DNA of 64,000 bases from Glaciecola sp. KUL10 (GCF_003203515.1 NZ_BGNG01000006.1:1-64000), one strand, 5' to 3'; counted from the first letter of the stretch, positions 47,054 to 56,793 are shown. Numbers and translations: made by a program. The notes: generated from the sequence alone by a model not told the origin.

Positions 47054-48136
47054 TTGTTTACAAAAAGTGTCCTTAAACCTAAAAAAGTGTTGTGCCGCTT
47101 GAATCTCCTAAATGATATTCTTCACACACCTTCGCCGTCTTTTATCCCTTGGAATCTAAAAGTGCTTCAACGACTTTCCTCTATTTTTATAATTGCTATT
47201 AGCTTATCTTTTTTGAGCAGTTGCCAAAATCTACTCAGTTACTCTTTATTGAATGCAAAAAGTTACCCCGCTTCGCAAACCGCGACCAAACAAATCCTTG
47301 ATGAATTTGGTGCTGAAAAAAGGCAGTTTTGTGATTCAACACTAGGGTGCATTGACTACTATTTTGCACCAAGCCTATCTGATAGAAATTCACTCGATAT
47401 GAATTTACGTGCTGACTTTACTGGCTCAGAGCGCAATATATCACTAGATTTGAAGCGTGAAGAACTCGGTGCTTATTCTGGAAATATAATTTTGCTACAC
47501 GGTTTTAGGGGCAGTAAAGAATGGATGTTAACCAGTGCGGGATATTTCCAATTTTTGGGTTTTGATGTTTATATTTTTGACTTGTTAGGACATGGCGAAT
47601 TAGATGTCGCTAAAGGCTTTGGGGTTAAAGACAGCGAGTATATTTCACGTTTTGTTAAGGCCAATATTGATCAAAGTAAGCCTACAATAGCAGTGGGCTA
47701 TTCAATGGGCGGGCTACTGGCATCGCGTCTAAATGCAAGTGATTTCGTGGCAGGCGCTATACTTCAAGCGCCCATGACTCGGTTTGATGAATCGCTTGTC
47801 GGTTATTTTAAAGATAATCAGCCTTGGTACGGGTTTATTTTCTCAGACCGCATGTTGCGAGATGGTGCGCAATCGGCTTTAAATAAAGCAGGTGTGCAGT
47901 TAGCGCAAACTGAAACTTTGAGTCTGATTAACAGTATAGATAATCCAAGCTTGATCTTCGCATCAACTATCGACAGTGTATCTCCTTATAGTACTTTTAA
48001 AGACTTAGGTGTTGATAAGCTTGTGGTTCATAAAGTAGAGAGCATTCAGCATGCTTACATGTCTATGATTGGTAGCGAGGAGCATAAGCAAATAGTCGAC
48101 TGGTTGAACGAACATATTTATAAACGTAGCAAATAG
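47054..48136 (+). CDS. Alpha/beta hydrolase, probable lipoprotein
   Basis: Up to 360 residues. The frame opens with a TTG at 47054 and has no internal ATG before the hydrophobic segment ending in the lipobox FLSSC (residue ~57), so the true start is uncertain and may be a later GTG or TTG. Core motifs: ILLHGFRGSKEW (oxyanion loop), FDLLGHGELD, the nucleophile elbow GYSMGG, an Asp in STIDSVSPYS and a His in SIQHAYMS. The substrate is unknown; a membrane-anchored esterase or lipase-like enzyme is likely. Confidence 0.75.
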   Translation: MFTKSVLKPKKVLCRLNLLNDILHTPSPSFIPWNLKVLQRLSSIFIIAISLSFLSSCQNLLSYSLLNAKSYPASQTATKQILDEFGAEKRQFCDSTLGCIDYYFAPSLSDRNSLDMNLRADFTGSERNISLDLKREELGAYSGNIILLHGFRGSKEWMLTSAGYFQFLGFDVYIFDLLGHGELDVAKGFGVKDSEYISRFVKANIDQSKPTIAVGYSMGGLLASRLNASDFVAGAILQAPMTRFDESLVGYFKDNQPWYGFIFSDRMLRDGAQSALNKAGVQLAQTETLSLINSIDNPSLIFASTIDSVSPYSTFKDLGVDKLVVHKVESIQHAYMSMIGSEEHKQIVDWLNEHIYKRSK

Positions 48137-48267
48137 CCAAAGGCCATGTCTTTGTGCTGTTGCGATAGCTTGCTATTTCATAATTAATACAGCTTAAGCC
48201 GTAAAACTGATACAAGACTGTTGTTTTTATTACAAACCCGTTAGTCTAAGTAAAAAGGAGTTTGTTT

Positions 48268-49584
48268 ATGAAAATTAAAGATTTATTTAGCCCGTTATTA
48301 ACGTATTGCGTGGTGAGCTTACTCATTCTCAGCCCTTATTCATTCGCCTTGTCAGAACATCCTTGGGAAAAAATTCGCAAAGAGCGCATAAACACATTGT
48401 TGCCTAAGGCAATGAATACTGCAAATGTAGATGCTTGGTTAGTGATATGCCGAGAAAATGCTAACGACCCACTTGCTAAGCATGTGGGATGTGAGAATGC
48501 AGGGCAAACGGCTGCTTTCATCTTTTATCAATCAGATAATAAGTTTGCCTCACTTGCGTTTTCACCCAAAGGCGAAGCCATGGCGCTAGCAGATTTGGGC
48601 TTATTAGATGAAGTGACAGAAGTCGAGCGCGGCGCAAATATTTACCAATTGGCTGCAGATTTTGTAAAAGCCAAGGATTTGAAGCGCGTGGCGATTAATT
48701 CCTCTGATGCCAACAAGCTCGCTGATGGACTCAGCCATAGCCAATATAAAAAGTTGGCCAAAGCGCTAGGCACAAAATACATAGATAGACTCGTAAGTTC
48801 TGAAAAACTCGTTTACGAATATCTTGCAATCAAATTACCTGCTGAAGTTGAAATCATGCGCCAAGCCGCGGCCACAACGGCTAAATGGCAGTTAGAAGCC
48901 TATGCTCAAGTGGTACCAGGTAAAACCACTGACCGCGATGTCGCTTTGTTTCTAAAAAACAAAATGAAAGAAGCCGGTGTAGGTGACGCATGGTCTCCTG
49001 ATCAAAATCCTAATGTGGTCTCAGGCACGGACAGGGGCCACAGTCATGCCACTGATCGCGTTATTCAACCTGGTGATGTAATTCAAACTGATTTTGGTAT
49101 TCGCGTTTATGATACATGGGTCACTGATATACAACGATTTGCTTATGTATTGAAAGAGGGCGAAACCAAACCGCCAAAAGATATCGCATATTACTGGGAT
49201 AGCGCAAAAAAGGGCCGAGAAGCCGCGTTCAATGCAATGAAACCTGGTGCAACAGGTCGTGATGTAGATACGGCTCAACGCGATGTGTTAACCGCGACCA
49301 ACTCTATTCCGGTAATGTGGAGCACAGGCCACCCTGTCGGCTATGTGGCGCACGATGCTGGGCCTAATCTTGGAGGTGCTTATTTAGAGCCGCCAAGGCC
49401 AGCTTCTTTACTGCCATTAAAAGAGGGGATGACCTTTGCTTTTGATGGATTCCATAGTTGGTTGTTACCCAATGGAAAACCAAAAACCATTTCGGTCGAA
49501 GAGATGGTTGTCATTGCAAAAGAAGGGGCTGAATACTTAATCCCGCCCCAACAGGACTTGGTCTTAATTAGCCAAAGTGATTAA
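48268..49584 (+). CDS. Exported M24-family metallopeptidase (Xaa-Pro aminopeptidase-like)
   Basis: About 438 residues. The ATG at 48268 is preceded by AAAAGGAG at eight bases. A signal peptide (to near FAL-S) is followed by the creatinase-like N-terminal domain and the pita-bread C-terminal domain. Metal ligands are recognisable: D of IQTDFGIRV, D of WVTDIQRF, H of TGHPVGYVAHD, and E of SVEEMVVI; the usual fourth Glu is not obvious in the FAFDGFHSW stretch, where Asp takes its place. So it may be a divergent or altered-metal member. Export is unusual for aminopeptidase P but known in this marine group. Its last 17 bases overlap the convergent VOC gene. Confidence 0.8.
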   Translation: MKIKDLFSPLLTYCVVSLLILSPYSFALSEHPWEKIRKERINTLLPKAMNTANVDAWLVICRENANDPLAKHVGCENAGQTAAFIFYQSDNKFASLAFSPKGEAMALADLGLLDEVTEVERGANIYQLAADFVKAKDLKRVAINSSDANKLADGLSHSQYKKLAKALGTKYIDRLVSSEKLVYEYLAIKLPAEVEIMRQAAATTAKWQLEAYAQVVPGKTTDRDVALFLKNKMKEAGVGDAWSPDQNPNVVSGTDRGHSHATDRVIQPGDVIQTDFGIRVYDTWVTDIQRFAYVLKEGETKPPKDIAYYWDSAKKGREAAFNAMKPGATGRDVDTAQRDVLTATNSIPVMWSTGHPVGYVAHDAGPNLGGAYLEPPRPASLLPLKEGMTFAFDGFHSWLLPNGKPKTISVEEMVVIAKEGAEYLIPPQQDLVLISQSD

Positions 49585-49939
49585 AGGCGATTTTATTGCC
49601 GTCGAAATCGCGGAAATAAGCACCGTAAAATACATCAGGAATGCGTTGGCCTGGCTCGCCTTCGCATGTTGCGCCTAGCGCTATCGCTTTGTGATACAGT
49701 TCGTCGACTTTTTCTTTAGCCCCTGGGGCAAAGGCCAACATATTTCCATTACCACAGTGCTGTTTGCCTTCGTCATAAGGAATGCAAATTGATAGCATAG
49801 GCTCTTGCATGCTCTTCCCGATGAAAATAATGCGGTCCATTTTAACGAGTGTTTTCGCACCCAAGGGCGCTAGTAGTTGGGTATAAAATTTCTCTGACTT
49901 TTCTAAATCTGTCACACCAATCGTTGCATAAGATAGCAT
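49568..49939 (-). CDS. VOC-superfamily protein
   Basis: 123 residues of the glyoxalase/bleomycin-resistance fold: SYATIGVTDLEKSEKFYTQLL at the N-terminus, then GTHCGNGNMLAF-type strand (QHCGNGNMLAFAP) and YFRDFDGNKIAFNHFG at the end. Ends inside the 3' end of the convergent M24 peptidase gene. The reaction is not known. It is 108 bases downstream of the GGDEF/EAL gene on the same strand and may be separate from that operon. Confidence 0.8.
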   Translation of the reverse strand: MLSYATIGVTDLEKSEKFYTQLLAPLGAKTLVKMDRIIFIGKSMQEPMLSICIPYDEGKQHCGNGNMLAFAPGAKEKVDELYHKAIALGATCEGEPGQRIPDVFYGAYFRDFDGNKIAFNHFG

Positions 49940-50047
49940 CTTGTTTCCTTCATTATTAGACTGTTATTTTTGAGTGATTAAGGCCTTAAGTCGACACTCA
50001 ATCTTCTCTTCCAATAAGTATAAGCATGGATTGTGTAATTTAGATCA

Positions 50048-52192
50048 TCATTGATTAGTTTTTTGCACGTATTCGATAAATTCATTGATCGGAAGTGGTT
50101 TGCTGAACAAGAAGCCTTGCGCAATTGTACAATTGGCATCACACAAAAAGTCCTTTTGGAATTGGTTTTCTACGCCTTCTGCAATGACGCCTAATTTTAA
50201 ACGCTGAGCCATGGCAATAACCGCAAGAACAATCGCTTGATCATCAGCACTTTTCTCAAGATCAGCAATAAAAGAGCGATCAATTTTTAAGTGATCTATC
50301 GGTAGATATTTTAGATAGGACAAGGATGAGTAGCCGGTACCAAAATCATCAATCGATACACTTAGTCCGATTTTCCGGAGTTCTTGTAACAACTGCTGGG
50401 CTTTAGCTTGATTATCGACTAATACTCCTTCGGTCACTTCCAGTTCGATACGCTTGCTCGGCACATGGTATTTGTTCATGCATGAGGAAATAAAATCGAC
50501 CAGTTTTCCATCTGAAATTTGTTTGGGAGAGAGATTAAGCGTGAGGGGAAAATCTAAATTGAGTTTTGCTAATTTCGCTAAGGCTTCGCAAACATGGTCA
50601 ATAACCCAACGACCTAACTCAATGATAAATCCACTCTCTTCGGCTAAGGGAATAAATATGTCTGGTGGGATCGTGTCTTGGTCATTTATGTGCCAACGCA
50701 ACAAGGCTTCAGCCTTGATCACCTTTCCGTTGTGGGTGTCGATAATGGGTTGAAAAAACAGCTCAAACTGTTCTTTTTCAATTGCATGAGAAAGCGCTTC
50801 AACCATTTTGATGCGTTTGTCTGACGCTAGCTTTAGAGCTTGTGTATAAAATTCAACAGGCTTGTTCGGATTGCGTTTTGCACTAGATACCGCCAAGTAC
50901 GCACTGGTTATTAATTCATCAGGGGTGCAAGCGTCATCTGGGAACTGAGTGATGCCCATCTTTATTGGTAGTTCTGTGTATTTGTCGTTTGGGATCGTAA
51001 ATGGAATATCACTTAACTCAATAATACTTTCAGACAAGGAAAATGCATCATCAAAATGTGTTTTGAAGTCTTGGGAAGCATTAGTAGGGAAGTGAATTAT
51101 CGCAAACTCATCTGCACCTACTCTTGCGAGTATGTCTCTTCCAGAGATGCGCTTTAGTAATCGATTTTTAAACCTAATTAGCAATTCATCGCCTATTGCA
51201 TGGCCAAACATTTCATTGGTCTGTTTAAAATTCACGATATCGATCATCAGCACATAAAAGGGCTTTTTAACCGCTGTATTTTGAAGCAGTGCCTGCCAAA
51301 AGTGTTGTCGATTGGGCAAACTTGTTAGGGTATCAGTCAAAGCTAGCTTTTCGTTTGACTGAGACAAGTATTTGATTCGTGTGATATCACTGATGGTATA
51401 AACGAAGTGTGAGGTGTTAAACCCATTTTCAGCATTTTTAACAGGATGAATATCTACCTGAAACCACTTGTTTAAGTTTGGGGGCGCAAACCAACACACT
51501 TCACCCGTCCACGGCCTATCATTTAACGGAGGGCGCATGCCCTCTGGAAACTGGTTGTTAAATAATGATTTTAAAATCTGAAAGGGATCTTCGGGCAATA
51601 CGCCGTCAGCTTCAAAAAGTAACCTAGATACAGGGTTGTGAGTGACTAGTTGATGATGTTCATCCGTTATGATCACGCCCACATTTGTATGTTTAAGTGC
51701 ATCGAGTAAATAGCTTGGTTCGTTAGCAAACGCTTTGTTATCGTTTAGTTTATGTCGCAACCTATCAATGACATATTCGTGTTGCTGTGTAACTTGGTCG
51801 TGTGACACTAACAAATCCCGCGCAACTTGAAGAGTTTGTTGTTGCCTATTATGAGCATCTTCTGCATGAGTGATGATGAGATAACACTCTTCATCTACGA
51901 ACGTCGCCACTGCTTCTAAAAATAAAGCGGAGCCTGAATACTCTTCTGACCAAATACCCGAGCTAATTTTTCCTGGTTGTTGTTCGTCCCAATGAGCTTG
52001 CGCATCAACCAGAAAGTTGTCTAAAAACATACTACAACCTTCAACTGTAAAACTCGGCTGTTGCGATTCTGGAAAGAGTTTTTTTACCCAATCTGAAAAT
52101 CCATCGATAATGCTAAAGCTTCCATCTTCATTTTTTCGCAAAATGGTGCAGTCAGCGATTCCCAGTTTCTGAAGTAAACTCACGTTAAACAT
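50048..52192 (-). CDS. PAS-GGDEF-EAL protein, probable c-di-GMP phosphodiesterase
   Basis: 714 residues: an N-terminal sensor region with no clear family (~1-165), a PAS-like domain (~166-275), GGDEF (~285-440) and EAL (~455-710). The cyclase signature reads GADEF, not GGDEF, and the inhibitory-site arginine is missing, so synthesis is unlikely. The EAL part keeps its catalytic residues: EALLRW, TLNLSP, EVTEG, DDFGTGYSS, KIDRSF, AEGVE and AQGFLFSKPL, so hydrolysis of c-di-GMP is likely. No membrane segment. It is the last gene of a four-gene operon, starting three bases after the GTPase stop. Confidence 0.88.
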   Translation of the reverse strand: MFNVSLLQKLGIADCTILRKNEDGSFSIIDGFSDWVKKLFPESQQPSFTVEGCSMFLDNFLVDAQAHWDEQQPGKISSGIWSEEYSGSALFLEAVATFVDEECYLIITHAEDAHNRQQQTLQVARDLLVSHDQVTQQHEYVIDRLRHKLNDNKAFANEPSYLLDALKHTNVGVIITDEHHQLVTHNPVSRLLFEADGVLPEDPFQILKSLFNNQFPEGMRPPLNDRPWTGEVCWFAPPNLNKWFQVDIHPVKNAENGFNTSHFVYTISDITRIKYLSQSNEKLALTDTLTSLPNRQHFWQALLQNTAVKKPFYVLMIDIVNFKQTNEMFGHAIGDELLIRFKNRLLKRISGRDILARVGADEFAIIHFPTNASQDFKTHFDDAFSLSESIIELSDIPFTIPNDKYTELPIKMGITQFPDDACTPDELITSAYLAVSSAKRNPNKPVEFYTQALKLASDKRIKMVEALSHAIEKEQFELFFQPIIDTHNGKVIKAEALLRWHINDQDTIPPDIFIPLAEESGFIIELGRWVIDHVCEALAKLAKLNLDFPLTLNLSPKQISDGKLVDFISSCMNKYHVPSKRIELEVTEGVLVDNQAKAQQLLQELRKIGLSVSIDDFGTGYSSLSYLKYLPIDHLKIDRSFIADLEKSADDQAIVLAVIAMAQRLKLGVIAEGVENQFQKDFLCDANCTIAQGFLFSKPLPINEFIEYVQKTNQ

Positions 52193-52195
52193 TTT

Positions 52196-52690
52196 TTATT
52201 CCGTCGCTAGTTTTGCAAGCATGGTAAACATATCTTCAACTGTATCACCACTTTTTGCACTGGTGACAAAACTTGCGTTAAATCTTAGGCGCAATGCTTC
52301 AGCCTCTGCAGCGTCCCAGTTTTCAGAAGCAGGTAAGTCTGACTTATTGAAAACTAGCACACTAGGTGCTTGAGTATGTTTTAAAGATTCATCGAAAATT
52401 TCTTTTGCTTCGAGTAATGAACTTGCTCTATTGTGGTCTGCAACAACAACGTAAGCGTGTGCTCCTCGCAGATAGGAAGGATTAAAACCACAATACCGGT
52501 CAATCCCTTCTAGATCCCAAATCATAAGCTGAGTAGGCGTAAAAACATTATTGACTATCTTTTTATCAATCTTGACGCCAATACTGGTGAGGTATTTGTC
52601 TGAAAAGATACCATCCACGTAGCGTTTTATTAAGCTTGTCTTTCCTACACCTGAAGGGCCAAGGATACAGACCTTTTTTTGAAGCATCAT
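52196..52690 (-). CDS. Rab/MglA-like small GTPase
   Basis: About 164 residues from the ATG at 52690 (a second ATG is at 52687; the TTG at 52705 is less likely). All GTP-binding motifs are present: G1 GPSGVGKTSL, a G2 Thr in LTSIGVKI, G3 WDLEG, G4 NKSDLP, G5 TSAKSG. The short length and motif form are those of stand-alone prokaryotic Ras-superfamily GTPases, not of translational GTPases. It sits between an OmpA fusion protein with a conserved cytoplasmic domain and a GGDEF/EAL protein, so it is probably a cytoplasmic switch acting on one or both. Confidence 0.88.
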   Translation of the reverse strand: MMLQKKVCILGPSGVGKTSLIKRYVDGIFSDKYLTSIGVKIDKKIVNNVFTPTQLMIWDLEGIDRYCGFNPSYLRGAHAYVVVADHNRASSLLEAKEIFDESLKHTQAPSVLVFNKSDLPASENWDAAEAEALRLRFNASFVTSAKSGDTVEDMFTMLAKLATE

Positions 52691-52717
52691 AAATGTTTTA
52701 AACAACCCTATTTATAT

Positions 52718-54478
52718 TCAATTTTGTTGTGCAAAGTCAGTAAAAATAACGTTGAACAAGACTTTTCTTGTCGCCTTAATATTCCCTGCTAAGTTGACTT
52801 CACCAATACCAACTGCAAACAAGTTATCACTATTGATATTAAAGTCGATCAAAATCTGCTTGATATTTTCGGCGCGATTTTGACTAAGACGTTGATTATA
52901 GCTGCTCTCTCCAGAAGTATCACTCGCGCCAACAATAATTAAGCTAACACTTCGGTTAAGTTTACTCGCTATTTGCTCTATTTTCGCGAAGTCCTGAGCA
53001 ACCGCTTGAGCTTGAGGAAGCTGGCTTTGGCCGATGCTGTCTGAATCTAATTCAAAGATAAGTTGTTGCTGACTTATTTTGCCTATCAGCTGAGTGAATG
53101 TTTGCTCAAGGACCGTTTTTGAATCAGAAAGGTCAACTGCAAAGTCTTCAATTTTCAATTCGCTATAGTCGGGTCTGTTGTTTTGATAACCAGGAATGGT
53201 TTGTAGTTGGTTAATCAATGCTTGGTATTCTGCTCTGTCGATTTCGCCAGTTAAGCTATTAGTTTCAGGCGAGTAGTTTAGTGTTGGATAGTTTGCCACG
53301 AGCTGCGCTATTTTTGAGCCTAACAATTTGGGTGATGCTGATATAAATGGATTCACATCAACACTTACAAAGCTTTCTAAATCATCGGCCAACCAATCTT
53401 CAGTAGATTTTGCTGCATTATCCCTCAATATTCTTACCTCAATATCGTAGAGGCCAACGATCTGAACAGAGGTTAATACAAGCCCCGGTGGTGCGGGTTT
53501 ATTCAGAATATTTTGCGCAGTGTGGCGCGTATCCCACCAAGCAAAAAGATATGCAACGAGACTTATTGTGATGAGCGATGTTATCAACAACCCCCAAATA
53601 GGCATTTTTTTTCTGCTCTTAGTTTCTTCCTTTTCTTCAAACAGTAAACATTCGCTTAAAGTCGGACGAGCAGCTTCAAATGGAGTCGCGTCACCTTCAA
53701 AACTGCGCAACTGGGTGGCAAAAAGCTTGTGAATGTCTTCCATTGCAACTTGTAGTTTTCGGTCTGCTTCGGGGGAAATATTTCCAGTAACCGCTGCGAC
53801 TACTAATGCTTGCGGGCCTGATTTTAGAATGAGTGTAAAGTCTTCGGTTTTGACTACACCTAAATGCTGATTATCGGTTTCGTTAGTAAATGAATCGGAT
53901 ACAAAATCATTAATTGCCGTGAGCATTGCAGAAATAACATCGGCATCCTGAGCATCCGCTTCGTTTATCTGAACTGATTGAAGCAACATGCCTGTTTGCG
54001 CATGGATTAAAAATACTTGGTGTACCTGAAAGACAAAGGTTTGCGAAGCGACATATTTGGAGAAGCTGATGCCCGAGCGCCACGCTTCGTAGCGCCACTT
54101 TAAACCTTGAAAACTAAAACTATTTTCAATGAGCTGATTGGTTTTTTCAATAAAGTCAGATACAAAAGCGCTCACCGCTTTTCTGACTAAGCTACCTACA
54201 ACAGGATATAAATAATCAACAAATTCATTTTTTTGCGCGCTGACTGACTTTTCAACTGATTTGCTGACGATCGGTTGAAGTACCTTTTGAATAGTGCCGT
54301 CTTTCTGCTCTCGGTCGTTCAGTGATTCAGCGATTACATCGGTGACAAGCTCACGTTGCTGCGCTTTTAAAGCCTCAACGATATCTGCTTGTGCAGGGCT
54401 GACTAGGACCTTACGAAGCTTTTCTAAATCAGCTTGAGCTTGTTTATTTAGCTCTTGTTGATCGCGTTCAGAATTCAT
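52718..54478 (-). CDS. Cytoplasmic-domain/OmpA fusion spanning the inner membrane
   Basis: 586 residues. Residues 1-125 are helical; ~125-260 is a conserved domain (WRYEAWRSGISFSKYV ... VFLIHAQTGMLLQSVQI ... DVISAMLTAINDFVSDSF) with a longin/roadblock-like strand-helix pattern. One membrane helix (~295-315) follows, then a linker and a C-terminal OmpA peptidoglycan-binding domain (~455-580: GASDTSGESSYNQRLSQNRAE). No signal peptide, so the front half should be in the cytoplasm and the OmpA part in the periplasm. The same front domain next to small GTPases is known from other bacteria, but its role is not established. It lies seven bases after the coiled-coil gene and 27 before the GTPase. Confidence 0.82.
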   Translation of the reverse strand: MNSERDQQELNKQAQADLEKLRKVLVSPAQADIVEALKAQQRELVTDVIAESLNDREQKDGTIQKVLQPIVSKSVEKSVSAQKNEFVDYLYPVVGSLVRKAVSAFVSDFIEKTNQLIENSFSFQGLKWRYEAWRSGISFSKYVASQTFVFQVHQVFLIHAQTGMLLQSVQINEADAQDADVISAMLTAINDFVSDSFTNETDNQHLGVVKTEDFTLILKSGPQALVVAAVTGNISPEADRKLQVAMEDIHKLFATQLRSFEGDATPFEAARPTLSECLLFEEKEETKSRKKMPIWGLLITSLITISLVAYLFAWWDTRHTAQNILNKPAPPGLVLTSVQIVGLYDIEVRILRDNAAKSTEDWLADDLESFVSVDVNPFISASPKLLGSKIAQLVANYPTLNYSPETNSLTGEIDRAEYQALINQLQTIPGYQNNRPDYSELKIEDFAVDLSDSKTVLEQTFTQLIGKISQQQLIFELDSDSIGQSQLPQAQAVAQDFAKIEQIASKLNRSVSLIIVGASDTSGESSYNQRLSQNRAENIKQILIDFNINSDNLFAVGIGEVNLAGNIKATRKVLFNVIFTDFAQQN

Positions 54479-54485
54479 GAGGTGA

Positions 54486-55001
54486 TTAATCTGATTCTAA
54501 GTTTGATGCCATCGTTGCGAGTAACTTAGCGAGCGTCTTTCTATCTGTTTTAGAGTCAGTTAATTCGTGAGTGACTTTTTCTAAAGCGGCCATTGCTTGA
54601 GCGTGTTTTTCACTGAAGGTAGTCGAAAGTTTGGCAATTTCAGCATCAATTTTATCGTGCAGCGCTTGCGAGTCATCTTTACCCGAGGCTTCGTTCATGT
54701 CGATTTGCGCATTGAGTGTTTCAGCAGTGGCGACCATTTTTTCGTGATTGCCTTCATGATGCCTGTCTACATAATCGACCTTATCACTGAGTTGCTCAGT
54801 TGCTTGTTCTAAAAGGGATTTGAGTTCTTGATTGCTTTTCTGTTGTTCTGCGCGAAGCTCGTTAAATTGTTTGTTTAGTTGTTCGCTAAGAGACTGAATT
54901 TGTTCGTTTAGTTCACGTTGCGCTTCTCCGAAAATAATCAGTCTTAGCTGCTCTAGTTCACTAAAGGCGGTATTTGAAGCACTTTGATTGTTTTGAGTCA
55001 T
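54486..55001 (-). CDS. Soluble coiled-coil protein of the GTPase operon
   Basis: 171 residues, almost entirely helical with heptad-like patterns (EQIQSLSEQLNKQFNEL, QKSNQELKSLLEQATEQL, DKIDAEIAKLSTTFSEKHAQ). No signal peptide or membrane segment. I recognise no named family. It is the first gene of the operon (coiled-coil, OmpA fusion, GTPase, GGDEF/EAL), so it may be a scaffold for the cytoplasmic part of the complex; this is inference. Confidence 0.7.
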   Translation of the reverse strand: MTQNNQSASNTAFSELEQLRLIIFGEAQRELNEQIQSLSEQLNKQFNELRAEQQKSNQELKSLLEQATEQLSDKVDYVDRHHEGNHEKMVATAETLNAQIDMNEASGKDDSQALHDKIDAEIAKLSTTFSEKHAQAMAALEKVTHELTDSKTDRKTLAKLLATMASNLESD

Positions 55002-55188
55002 TTTTTATCCTACTTTCAATCTGTTGCCGTTAAGCATTGCAGAGAACAATAGACTGAATACTACTCGGCTTTTGACCGAAAAATAAGCTTTTGTACACAA
55101 TTTATCATCTAAAGCTTAAAAAATGTGTGTAATAGGTCATAATGGTAGTGATTTTTCAATTAACATAATTATAACAATAGGGGGCTTC

Positions 55189-56793
55189 GTGTCAGATAAG
55201 CATACTCATGCTGATACCGCCGTAGCAAACTCTGGTAAGCAAAGCGGTTTGTTTAACCGCTTTCTAGCGACAGTTGAATGGCTGGGTAATCTTTTACCTC
55301 ACCCGATAACACTTTTTGCATTATTGGCGCTTTTTATCGTGGTGCTAAGCGGGATTTTAGGCTTTTTTGATGTTTCCGTGGCTGATCCTCGTCCGATAGG
55401 GGCAAAAGGCAGAGAGGCAGACGGTGTTATCGAGGTAATTTCTCTTTTAAATGCCGAAGGTTTGCAACGCATTGTCACTGGACTCGTGACTAACTTTACT
55501 GGTTTTGCGCCACTGGGCACGGTGTTAGTTGCATTGCTAGGCGTATCGATTGCTGAGCATTCAGGCTTACTCAGTACCTTAATGCGTGCAATGGTGATGA
55601 ACGCGTCAAAGCGTATGGTGACTATTGTCATCGTCTTTGCGGGCATAGTATCAAATACTGCATCCGAGCTTGGTTATGTCGTTTTGATTCCTTTAGCTGC
55701 GATGATATTCCATTCCTTAGGAAGACATCCGCTAGCAGGCTTAGCCGCTGCTTTTGCAGGTGTGTCTGCGGGGTACAGTGCTAATTTATTATTAGGTACG
55801 GTCGACCCATTACTGTCGGGTATCACCGAAGCGGCCTCTCATATGATTGACCCAAGTTACGTGGTAGGGCCTGAAGTAAATTGGTATTTCATGATTGTCA
55901 GTACCTTTTTAGTTGCTGCAATGGGGGCAATCGTCACCGAGAAAATTGTAGAGCCGCGTTTGGGTAAATACGATCCAAGTGAAGCTTCAATCGACTTGGG
56001 CGAACAAAAAATGGATGCACCAAGCGCTCAAGAAAAGCGTGCACTGAAATGGGCTGGTGTTGCTTTTGTCGCGATGTGTGGTTTGTTAGCACTGACAATC
56101 GTGCCAGAGAATGGCATTTTGCGTAACCCTGAAACAGGGTTGGTTGCGGGTTCTCCATTCCTAAAAGGCATTGTTGCGTTTATTTTTGTCACTTTTGCTG
56201 TTCCTGGTTTTGTTTATGGACGCGTAGCTGGCACCATGAAAAACGATCGCGATATTATCGATGCAATGGCTAAGAGCATGGGCTCAATGGGCTTGTATAT
56301 TACCTTGGTCTTTTTTGCTGCTCAGTTTGTTGCCTTTTTCAAGTGGACAAACCTAGGTACATTTTTGGCAGTCAAAGGCGCGGTGTTTTTACAAGCAACA
56401 GGACTTGATGGCCCTGAAGTCTTTGTTTTGTTCATCTTAATGTGTGGCATCGTTAATTTGTCATTGGGCAGTGCGTCTGCGCAGTGGGCAGTTACCGCAC
56501 CTATATTTGTGCCTATGCTCATGCTAGTCGGTTATGCGCCAGAGGTTATTCAAGCCGCCTATCGCATCGGTGATTCAGTCACTAACGTCATCACGCCGAT
56601 GATGAGCTACTTTGGATTGATACTGGCGATCGCTGCTCGCTATAAAAAGGATTTGGGCATGGGGACTTTGATTGCGACAATGTTGCCGTATAGCCTGACG
56701 TTTATCGTCGGTTGGACCATATTGTTCTACGTGTGGGTATTCTTGTTTGGCTTACCGGTTGGACCGGGTGCTGCCACTTATTACACACCGTAG
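55189..56793 (+). CDS. AbgT-family transporter
   Basis: 534 residues from a GTG at 55189, preceded by GGGG at about five bases; an ATG at 55123 would add 22 residues with no ribosome site. About 12-13 hydrophobic segments. Family-like motifs include LPHPITLFALLALF, SNTASELGYVVLIPLAA, AGVSAGYSANLLLGTVDPL and, near the end, NVITPMMSYFGLILA. AbgT proteins take up p-aminobenzoyl-glutamate or export sulfonamide-type antimetabolites; the role here is unknown. A terminator follows. Confidence 0.88.
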   Translation: MSDKHTHADTAVANSGKQSGLFNRFLATVEWLGNLLPHPITLFALLALFIVVLSGILGFFDVSVADPRPIGAKGREADGVIEVISLLNAEGLQRIVTGLVTNFTGFAPLGTVLVALLGVSIAEHSGLLSTLMRAMVMNASKRMVTIVIVFAGIVSNTASELGYVVLIPLAAMIFHSLGRHPLAGLAAAFAGVSAGYSANLLLGTVDPLLSGITEAASHMIDPSYVVGPEVNWYFMIVSTFLVAAMGAIVTEKIVEPRLGKYDPSEASIDLGEQKMDAPSAQEKRALKWAGVAFVAMCGLLALTIVPENGILRNPETGLVAGSPFLKGIVAFIFVTFAVPGFVYGRVAGTMKNDRDIIDAMAKSMGSMGLYITLVFFAAQFVAFFKWTNLGTFLAVKGAVFLQATGLDGPEVFVLFILMCGIVNLSLGSASAQWAVTAPIFVPMLMLVGYAPEVIQAAYRIGDSVTNVITPMMSYFGLILAIAARYKKDLGMGTLIATMLPYSLTFIVGWTILFYVWVFLFGLPVGPGAATYYTP

